A DNA stretch of 7,899 nucleotides from contig CAZNDN010000167.1 in NCBI GenBank assembly GCA_964571815.1, positions 1 through 7,899 on the forward strand. Reading direction: 5' to 3'. The notes beneath the pieces are model-generated. The model did not search any database. It worked only from the letters and a program-made list of their open reading frames with translations, and was not told the origin of the DNA. Origin of the DNA: CAZNDN01 sp964571815 (GTDB lineage: Bacteria > Fibrobacterota > Chitinivibrionia > Chitinivibrionales > WJKA01). Made by a program: the position numbers and the translations under genes. Shown piece after piece: positions 1-6,464 of the stretch (the stretch's first letter is position 1; the number at the start of each line of letters is the position of its first letter).

Positions 1-23
1 TTAAGAAAGTGGCTCATGTAAGT

Positions 24-106
24 TGACACCGATAGAAACATCTACGCAAAAAACGCATGCACTGAGCCAGCCGAAGTGTAGATGTCACCGACAGAGAGTC
101 TCTACG
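24..106. repeat. Imperfect direct-repeat pair with a small inverted repeat; possible insertion-sequence end
   Basis: Two 23-24-base units, 24-46 and 83-106, share CACCGA, an AGA block and a final CTACG, with about three quarters of positions matching when one gap is allowed. Between them ACATCTAC (38-45) and GTAGATGT (78-85) form a perfect 8-base inverted repeat with a 32-base loop. Repeated TGNCACCGA-type units close together are, from general knowledge, typical of the multiple terminal repeats of IS21-like elements. No transposase is in the window, so the assignment is tentative and any element would have to lie to the left. Confidence 0.4.
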
Positions 107-433
107 ACGCCATCAGGCAGATAGCGCGCTTTACTTGTTGCATCAAACAACCTGTTACAGCAGAAGCCATAGTGCTTCGTTATGGCACCGGAGTGATGAT
201 GAGTATCCGTGAGCGGCCCGAATGAATGTGTTGAGGTGCTGTGCGAAAGGGACGGGGATCGAGGCGATCGGGATTGGAGAATTGTTTCAGCCGGGCGCAA
301 CCGGGCATCCTGTAATTGCTTCATTGATGTCGGAGATCGCCTGTCCGGGCGGCTTCCCCTGTATGGCGGAGGGGGCAGGGTCGCACGGGAACGAGTCGGG
401 AGCCGGCAATGTATCGTCTGTGATGAACCTGCA
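107..433. other. Stretch without a supported gene, downstream of the last propeller gene
   Basis: No ORF here has a recognisable domain, a plausible start and coding texture together. On the minus strand the frame of the last propeller gene continues after its TAG (434-436) for 49 codons to a TGA at 287-289. The resulting peptide is not recognisably propeller-like and the stretch is short enough to be chance. No T-run terminator was found just after the stop. Confidence 0.4.
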
Positions 434-1681
434 CTACCTGAAGCAGGCGACGAATCGTTTGCCGTCCGGCATCCATTCTTTCCGCATCTTTCCCGCAACA
501 AAAATCCTGCCGTTGCTGTCAACAACCGGTCGGCCGGCTGCGGGGAAATCAAGCTCAATTGCCGCCATCTGCTTACCTTCCGTTGTATACACATACAATC
601 CGCGTTTCTGTGCTACCACGATTCCATTGTCAACGGCGGTCAGACGGGCGCGGACCGGTTCCTTGCCCACCCTGATCTTGTGCACGACTTTTCTGTTTTT
701 GAAGCAATACAGTTTTCGATCCAGAAGATAATAGCGCCTGCCGTCGGGTGTGGAAACGGGGGGCAATGAATAGGGGCTGGTGCCTCTGAGTTTCCTGCTC
801 CAGATAACGGTGCCGTCGAGATCCGTTTCAAGAAGGCGTGTGCGGCGTTGCCCTTTTCTTGCAGCGATAAGAAGCGACGGGTTTTGTCCGGCGGAAAGTG
901 AGACAAGAACATCATCACCGCTGCAGTTCACCGGCATTTGAGAAACCGATTCGCTGTTGAATCGTTTCAGCTCCCTGCCGTTCCAGAAAAAACCGACCGA
1001 CAGGTCGCGGGTTGTGCACAAATTGTTTCCATAGATGGTCCGGCGAATCTCGCTGAGCGATGTCCGCGCGGCAAGATCATACGTTCCTGCTTTCAGATAG
1101 TTATACGGATCGGGGCCCGCGGTGCCATAGGAGGGTTCATGAAAGAAACAATAGTGCGCAATTGAGCCCGATAGGCCCAGATAAAAAAAATCGGTCTCCA
1201 GGCCCGGATAAGGCAGTGGATACCAAGATGCTTCACCGTTGGAATAATCGAGCATAATACACAACGGATCGGGAACGCTTTCAACATCCGCCGCCTGGGT
1301 AACAATCCCCCGGTCCAGGGGACAAAACGCATCCCTTGAGCGACAGGCAACGCGCCATTTGATTGCACCGTTATCCGCATCCAGCGCTATAATCTCGTCG
1401 TATGCTTCGGCACAAAGCGTGTTTCCCGCAAGCGACAAATGAGATACAAGGTAATCGGTCGATTCCGGCAACTCGGTTTTCCAGTCAAGGTTAAGGTCGG
1501 GCTCGACGGCGCCTTGATTATAGGAAGACCGGCGGCTGTCGGCAAAAGGGAACGCATTGACAACGGTAACGGATGCACTGCCCGACAGGGACGTGTCGCT
1601 TCCGTTCACAGACGCCGGCGATTCGCCGAAGGCGGCCAACGAGCATACCCCGATAATTGAAAGCAACAAGACTTCAAGCAT
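434..1681 (-). CDS. Exported PQQ/BamB-like beta-propeller protein
   Basis: About 415 residues from the ATG at 1681. The N-terminus (MLEVLLLSIIGVCSLAAFG, 1-19) is a hydrophobic leader with a possible signal peptidase I site near AAFG/ESPA. It is unusual in lacking a Lys/Arg n-region, and IGVC is not a good lipobox. Export to the periplasm or cell surface is likely. Blade-like units include LDWKTELP with GNTLCAEAYDEIIALDADNG and IKW (64-109), ETDLDGTVIWSRKL (285-298), RRYYLLDRKLYCFKNRKVV (315-333), GIVVAQKRGLYVYTTEGK (353-370) and PVVDSNGRIFVAGK (385-398). From LSAG (262-265) to the C-terminus it can be laid alongside the preceding gene, with similar spacing and length, so the two are probably diverged paralogues. 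The start is uncertain: a GTG at 1720 or GTG at 1696 would add residues before the leader, and no strong ribosome binding site precedes any of them. Function is unknown; protection of the envelope against the upstream protease is one hypothesis. Confidence 0.82.
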   Translation of the reverse strand: MLEVLLLSIIGVCSLAAFGESPASVNGSDTSLSGSASVTVVNAFPFADSRRSSYNQGAVEPDLNLDWKTELPESTDYLVSHLSLAGNTLCAEAYDEIIALDADNGAIKWRVACRSRDAFCPLDRGIVTQAADVESVPDPLCIMLDYSNGEASWYPLPYPGLETDFFYLGLSGSIAHYCFFHEPSYGTAGPDPYNYLKAGTYDLAARTSLSEIRRTIYGNNLCTTRDLSVGFFWNGRELKRFNSESVSQMPVNCSGDDVLVSLSAGQNPSLLIAARKGQRRTRLLETDLDGTVIWSRKLRGTSPYSLPPVSTPDGRRYYLLDRKLYCFKNRKVVHKIRVGKEPVRARLTAVDNGIVVAQKRGLYVYTTEGKQMAAIELDFPAAGRPVVDSNGRIFVAGKMRKEWMPDGKRFVACFR

Positions 1682-1874
1682 ACATGCGCTGTCCACTACC
1701 TGTTCAAAAACGGTGTTCACGGGATGGCATACGGGATCCCCGAAGCGGGGGTGTCCATTTGCCCGAATAGACCGGAAATCCCGGACCGCGGGCTGATCCG
1801 CCCGGTTTCGTGGTCTCCCGTGTTGGGGGACCGCAATGACGACAAGAACGCGATTTGTCAACCATGAACGGGTA
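1682..1874. other. Intergenic gap with two short GC hairpins
   Basis: The 193 bases between the two propeller genes hold two small inverted repeats: CGGGC/GCCCG at 1789-1804 (6-base loop) and CCCCG/CGGGG at 1738-1750 (3-base loop). Neither is followed on the minus strand by a T-run, so classic intrinsic terminators are not supported. The last gene's frame stays open through the gap up to a TTG at 1861, but the peptide there is Arg/Pro-rich and has no ribosome binding site, so I treat it as untranslated. A TTGACA occurs at 1856-1861 on the minus strand without a convincing -10 box. Confidence 0.45.
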
Positions 1875-3116
1875 CTATGTAAAGGTTACCAGTTGCAGTC
1901 CCTTTTTACCGCCACAGAGAAACCGCCCGTCGGGCATCAGCAGCGCGGGTGTTGACGGGGTATCATTCAGACCGTCGACAAGCGCCTGCCGGTTGCCGTC
2001 ATTATCGAGCACAATCAGGTAAGGGCCGGTCCGAATTGCCAGTGTGTCGCCATGAAGTACGCTGAGTGCCGGACCTGTTCTGAAGGGTGGAACGTTGTAT
2101 GTCCATCGCACGCCACCTGTCGTATCACAGGCCACAATACTCTTTTCGCCGACAAACATCGGCATTCCCCCGGAGCAGAGAAACGGCGGATACAGCGGCC
2201 TTCCCGCGGCGTCGGGAATGCGTGTTGTATATACGAGTATGCCGTCGGTAGTAACACCATACAGCATCCGTGCCGTATCGGTCTGCACGATAGCATGCAT
2301 GGTGCCGTCCACACCCGCGGACAACCATACCACATCGCCGTCCAACTCGATCAGACGTTGTATATGAAGCTCATCGGATACGACGGCAATTGCCCGTTGA
2401 AGCGGGAGGGCTATGCGGGTCCCGGAGATAACCGGTATTTTCGACCGCCGGATATGGAATGCCAGAATATTCGATTTCTCGATACTCCTGAGCCGTGCGT
2501 CACCTCGCACTTCCCCGTAGCCGTCGTCCGGTATGCTTTGAACAAAGGCAAACGGCTCATAGCCGGTGGGAATGTGGGGATACGTCCAATATCCCCCGAC
2601 CACCGTTTTTCCATTCAGCCGGACAGCATCATACAGGCCAAGCTGGTCTCCCCACAGCAATTTCGTGCGATGTATGGGGCTCCCGTCAAATGCTGTCTCC
2701 TCAAGCAGATCACTCAGGCCGACAACGCGGTCATCCGCGAGCCACAATCCGCGTGCCGTCGCCTGCCAGGCGATTCGTCCGGTTGTCTGCATGGTATCGC
2801 GCGCAAGGAAATAGAGCCATTCCCGCGTCTGAACCACAATTGCGGTTTCATGTGCATAGAGCTGCTCAACAGCTTCTTCAAGCCCGTTGGTGATTTCAAA
2901 CGTTCCCATGCCGCCGCTGTTCGCTTCAATCCCGGTGTTCGAATTGCGCAGGGGATTGGCGTATACGGCGACATATCCGAAATAGGGGGAGGCGTTCGGC
3001 GGCGGCTCCCACCGGTGGGCATCGCTTTCGGCGGCGCGTACAATCGGATAGTCGCCGGCATACTCGTATTGACGCTCGCCTATTTCCAGCCAGTCCGTGT
3101 AGAACATCGATGCCAT
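1875..3116 (-). CDS. PQQ/BamB-like beta-propeller protein without signal peptide
   Basis: A 413-residue protein without a recognised specific family. The C-terminal half shows propeller blade signatures, with repeated short strands and turns ending in DGxxxW/Y-type motifs. They are VVWLSAGVDGTMHAIV then TTDGILVYTTRI (262-300), FVGEKSIVACDTTGGVRWTY (321-340), DTLAIRTGPYLIVLDNDGN (357-375) and PALLMPDGRFLCGGKKG (390-406). The N-terminal half (GRIAWQATARGLWLADDRVVGL, about 113-134) is more diverged but similar in texture. Such propellers are scaffolds for protein or ligand binding; no PQQ-binding or catalytic set is visible. The N-terminus MASMFYTDWLEIGERQ is polar, so a cytoplasmic location is likely. 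It follows the metallopeptidase by 26 bases with its own ribosome binding site and is probably in the same transcript. The segment around LSAG (264-267) aligns with the next gene's LSAG at 262-265, pointing to paralogy. A role as immunity protein or effector partner is inference. Confidence 0.85.
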   Translation of the reverse strand: MASMFYTDWLEIGERQYEYAGDYPIVRAAESDAHRWEPPPNASPYFGYVAVYANPLRNSNTGIEANSGGMGTFEITNGLEEAVEQLYAHETAIVVQTREWLYFLARDTMQTTGRIAWQATARGLWLADDRVVGLSDLLEETAFDGSPIHRTKLLWGDQLGLYDAVRLNGKTVVGGYWTYPHIPTGYEPFAFVQSIPDDGYGEVRGDARLRSIEKSNILAFHIRRSKIPVISGTRIALPLQRAIAVVSDELHIQRLIELDGDVVWLSAGVDGTMHAIVQTDTARMLYGVTTDGILVYTTRIPDAAGRPLYPPFLCSGGMPMFVGEKSIVACDTTGGVRWTYNVPPFRTGPALSVLHGDTLAIRTGPYLIVLDNDGNRQALVDGLNDTPSTPALLMPDGRFLCGGKKGLQLVTFT

Positions 3117-3126
3117 GCGCCTAATT

Positions 3127-3132
3127 CTCCCC
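3127..3132 (-). promoter_or_regulatory. Ribosome binding site of the first propeller gene
   Basis: GGGGAG on the minus strand sits 10 bases before the ATG at 3116, inside the 26-base gap after the metallopeptidase stop. It supports the ATG at 3116 over the in-frame ATG three codons later. Confidence 0.6.
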
Positions 3133-3142
3133 GGCCGGATGA

Positions 3143-6100
3143 TCAGATATCGTGCATGGTGCCGCCGGGAACAAGTGAAGCAATTGAGAAATTGCCGCTG
3201 TTCGGCTTCCGGCCGTGATCACACCCGAGCATTTGGCAGAAGTACTTCCAGTAATCATCGGAATCGCCCCGGACCAGATTCAGCGTGTGGGGCGCGCTGT
3301 CCCATGTTGTATCGGTGAACCAGGTTCCGAAAAAGGGATCGCTGACGTTAACTACCCAGTAGTGCCCCGATTCGGGTTTGCCCAGTATCCACTTCCGCTT
3401 CTTTCGGTACTTTTCATCCGAATCAATCTCTTCATCGAACCTCTTATAACCATTGGCATAGTTGTTGACGAGGTAGCGCGGCTGAATGAACACGAACGTT
3501 TCCTGATACGGCGCTGTTCCCTGAATTTTCATGCCCCGATTGCGGAGAATGTTCTGCCGAATTGAGATTTCGATATCGTTGAGTGTGGAGACAATCTCTC
3601 GCCAGCTTGCGCGCGACCAGAAATTGAAGCGCATATTGACGGCAACGACCGCAACGGCAGTGAAATTGTGGCCGGAATACAATCCCCCCCGGCTGTATAC
3701 ATCGTTGCCCAGAGGATAGCGATACAGGTCGAACCGTCCCCTGCCTGTTCTTGCGTTGGTTTGACCGCGGTTCATTCGTGAGGGAAAATTGAAATAATGC
3801 CGCGCTTCGTTGCGGGTATTTGACGGGTCCCAACTGTTTGATGTGTTGTAGGGGAGCGTGTAGGCCGGATCACCGGACTTATCTATTGTAAAGGCAATGT
3901 CGGTGCCGGGTACCAGCCGCGATTTCAGGTACGATGCGTAGTGCCAGAACTGCCGCGAGCGCACCTCCATGTTTCCCTTCATCATCGAATCGCGGTCTCT
4001 TACGTATGGTGCGCCCGGCTTGAAATCGACGAATCCCATTTTGCCGTAGCAGCAATTCGACCATCGCTCATGATACTCATCGTCGAGGCTGACACCGCCA
4101 TGCCCGAACTCGTGTGCGGCGGTAAATGCTCCGTCGGTGTCCGCATGGTGCTCGTCCGCGCGAATATTGCCTTCATACTGCCCCATGTTGCTTCGCCCGG
4201 GCGTCCCGCTCGGATGCACATTGATAAGCGTGTGTTGATTGGGTTCCGCAACATGTTCGAGATGATAGCGAATCCATGTGCGGTGATTGACGGAGTCGGC
4301 GGCCCCGATTAACGAGGGAAGCCGTCCGCCTGCATTGTCGTTCCATTTGTTGGTAATATTGGTAACCGCGGTATTGATCCACGATTGGCTGTATGCCGCG
4401 TGGGAAGATTCGTCTCGAAAGAACCATCGGACATAGGCAAAGGCAAAGGAGACGACACGACCATCGGCAGAGCCGAAATTGCGCAGAAGATAGAAGTCGA
4501 AATTTCCGATTCCCGAGGAAAAGCGGTAATGACGCTGCTGGAACCGCGGCACCATCGTGCAATTGTTCCGGTGCAGAAAGACGGCCGCGCGATGACCGGC
4601 AAACCGGTTATGATCCGAGCGGTCGCGAAAGACCACGTACAGGCGGCGTTCGCAAAGCGCAGCCTTGATGCCCTGAGCCGAGTAGGGAATAAGCACTTCG
4701 GGCATGCCGCTGTGACGAGCACCGGAGATGAATCCAAGCGTGTAGTAGCATCTGTTACCCGCATTGTCCGGAGTAATCACCGCCATGTTTTCGTCAAGCA
4801 ACGTGCTGTCGTCGGTGGAAGCAGGGGTTACCGGCCGGAACTGATTGTCGGTCAACAGGATATCGTCGAGGCAGAACACCAGTGGATGTCCCGGGGAGGT
4901 TGCGCGGTCCCCGAAGGGACGGAAATGCGGCGAGGTGCCCGCGTTGCTGAGCAAGAACTTTGACCGTTCGCGACGATCGCGTCCACCGGTAATATCGGCG
5001 TCGGACACCGCGCCGCCGCTGTTGTTTTCGTAGCGCGCCAGTTGCTCGAACGCAAGCCACCGGCGGGGCAGGTCATAATGCTTGTGTTGCTCTTCGGGAC
5101 TGAGCGCATCAAATTGCGCCCGGGTCAACTCGACGATGCGCGGTGTGGCCGAGCTGTTCGGTGTGTAGATCCACAGCCTGCTGTCGGGAGTGCTTCCCAC
5201 GGCTTCAAAGGAAAAGGTAACGGTGGTGCGCCCCGGATCATCCGCAACGGGGTATTGTACACGCACCGTATATATGCTGTTTCTGAAACTGCATACTGTC
5301 GGGATTTCTGTTGTCAGATTTTGGAACGCCTTGATCCTCGGCAGGCCCGCGGGCACATTTGCCAATTGGCCGGTAACCGGATTATTGTACACAAATCGAA
5401 TATGATATGCTTCGGCGAACAGGTCGTTGGGATCCAGGTAATCCCGCGTAATGAATTCGTGCCACAACGGGCATTCAATCGGGGGGCCATCGAGTCGCGT
5501 GCGGTGTTTGCGGCCGGTTTCGCTCGGACACGTTATTTCCGGCACCTGATCATCTTCGAGAAAAAGGATTTCGACACGCCGGTTTTTTTGGGAACGATAG
5601 TTGTTCCGCTCAGAATTCTCGATTGGAAACGATTCGCCGCAGGCAACATATCTATTGTCCGCGTCGGCGAATTTTTTCAAGAGCATACTGCGCTTGCGCC
5701 GCAATCCCGCTTCATCGACCCGCAGTGCTTCACGCATCTCCGCAATGTACAAATCATACACCAGCCGCCATGCTTCTTCCGGCCACTCATGCTTCGAGCT
5801 GCCGCGCACAGCCGCAACGAGATCATCGGCCTTGTCCGAAGCAGCATGCCTGAAAAATGCCTCACAGGCATTGTTGGTATTGCTCCCCCAGGTGTTGTCG
5901 ACACCTTGAGGATCGCACGCTGCCGGGATCATTGCGGCGCATGCGAAATGGGTCAGAATCTGTTGGTAATCTTCGATACGATGCCGGTCCGCGCAGATTT
6001 CCGCCCATCGCTGCCCCTCTTCCTCTTCCGCATCGTCGGGATTCTCCTTGCCGGTCAGCAGACACAGAACGTTCCGTGCACGCTCTTCGGCCAGTTGATA

Positions 6101-6463
6101 GTTGAATGCATAGCCGCCCGAGCTATCGGTATGGCCGGCGATAATGATGCGGTATTCCGGATAGAACTCGAGGGTTTTGAACACAAGTGCCGACGCCTGC
6201 AATCCCGTTGTCTGCTCCTGCTGCCGCCGTGTCCGCCGATCCGCCTCATTGCCGTCGTCATCAGCGGTACCGTCGGCCGAACTGTCCCCTTCGGGAGCTC
6301 GCGGCATCATGACGGCGCTGTTGTAATGAAAAAGCACGTCTTCCATTTCGAGCACATGGATAACAGTGCGCTCAACCGTGACACTGGTCGTATGGCTTGT
6401 CGGCGCATCCGTTCGGCCGCCGCCGGCCGAAGCCGGGATTGATGTCTGGATTGAACCGTTCAT
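3143..6463 (-). CDS. Putative injection-system effector: OmpA-like + PGBD-like + metzincin-like zinc protease
   Basis: A 1106-residue protein, predicted to bind peptidoglycan and hydrolyse peptide bonds. Residues 33-302 form an OmpA-like domain. The strand VLFHYNSA (43-50) is followed by an acidic insert (56-85), then AGHTDSSGG with D113 and R128, and the closing strand NRRVEILFL (294-302). The D113/R128 pair, 15 residues apart, matches the diaminopimelate-binding Asp/Arg of Acinetobacter OmpA. About 158-206 is a PG_binding_1-like insertion (CDPQGVDNTWG at 183-193). Residues 303-730 are beta-rich; PLVFCLDDILLTD (527-539) is notable but I cannot assign a family. HEFGHGGVSLD (784-794) gives zinc ligands H784 and H788, catalytic E785 and a likely third ligand D794, with DEY next (795-797). 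SMM at 826-828 is a candidate Met-turn. The layout recalls M64-like peptidases. The C-terminal 250 residues are unassigned. There is no signal peptide, which fits injection rather than Sec export. The ATG lies one base after the PAAR stop and has only a weak AAAAG upstream, suggesting translational coupling. Confidence 0.92.
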   Translation of the reverse strand: MNGSIQTSIPASAGGGRTDAPTSHTTSVTVERTVIHVLEMEDVLFHYNSAVMMPRAPEGDSSADGTADDDGNEADRRTRRQQEQTTGLQASALVFKTLEFYPEYRIIIAGHTDSSGGYAFNYQLAEERARNVLCLLTGKENPDDAEEEEGQRWAEICADRHRIEDYQQILTHFACAAMIPAACDPQGVDNTWGSNTNNACEAFFRHAASDKADDLVAAVRGSSKHEWPEEAWRLVYDLYIAEMREALRVDEAGLRRKRSMLLKKFADADNRYVACGESFPIENSERNNYRSQKNRRVEILFLEDDQVPEITCPSETGRKHRTRLDGPPIECPLWHEFITRDYLDPNDLFAEAYHIRFVYNNPVTGQLANVPAGLPRIKAFQNLTTEIPTVCSFRNSIYTVRVQYPVADDPGRTTVTFSFEAVGSTPDSRLWIYTPNSSATPRIVELTRAQFDALSPEEQHKHYDLPRRWLAFEQLARYENNSGGAVSDADITGGRDRRERSKFLLSNAGTSPHFRPFGDRATSPGHPLVFCLDDILLTDNQFRPVTPASTDDSTLLDENMAVITPDNAGNRCYYTLGFISGARHSGMPEVLIPYSAQGIKAALCERRLYVVFRDRSDHNRFAGHRAAVFLHRNNCTMVPRFQQRHYRFSSGIGNFDFYLLRNFGSADGRVVSFAFAYVRWFFRDESSHAAYSQSWINTAVTNITNKWNDNAGGRLPSLIGAADSVNHRTWIRYHLEHVAEPNQHTLINVHPSGTPGRSNMGQYEGNIRADEHHADTDGAFTAAHEFGHGGVSLDDEYHERWSNCCYGKMGFVDFKPGAPYVRDRDSMMKGNMEVRSRQFWHYASYLKSRLVPGTDIAFTIDKSGDPAYTLPYNTSNSWDPSNTRNEARHYFNFPSRMNRGQTNARTGRGRFDLYRYPLGNDVYSRGGLYSGHNFTAVAVVAVNMRFNFWSRASWREIVSTLNDIEISIRQNILRNRGMKIQGTAPYQETFVFIQPRYLVNNYANGYKRFDEEIDSDEKYRKKRKWILGKPESGHYWVVNVSDPFFGTWFTDTTWDSAPHTLNLVRGDSDDYWKYFCQMLGCDHGRKPNSGNFSIASLVPGGTMHDI

Positions 6464-6464
6464 A

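Noticed and set aside
209..769. Overlapping plus-strand frames at the left
   Set aside because: They overlap the C-terminal blades of the exported propeller on the other strand and show no domain or conserved motif.
1738..1750. CCCCG/CGGGG hairpin as an intrinsic terminator
   Set aside because: The stem is only 5 bp and no T-run follows on the minus strand.
1856..1861. TTGACA on the minus strand as a -35 promoter box
   Set aside because: No acceptable -10 box lies 16-18 bases downstream (the sequence there is CATTGC), so a sigma-70 promoter is not supported.
2052..3218. Plus-strand open frame of 388 codons
   Set aside because: It is antisense to the first propeller gene, Cys/Arg/Pro-rich without a domain, and lacks context of its own.
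5042..6442. Plus-strand open frame of 466 codons
   Set aside because: It lies entirely opposite the OmpA/PGBD part of the protease gene, whose minus-strand frame has clear domain motifs. The plus-strand peptide shows no recognisable domain.
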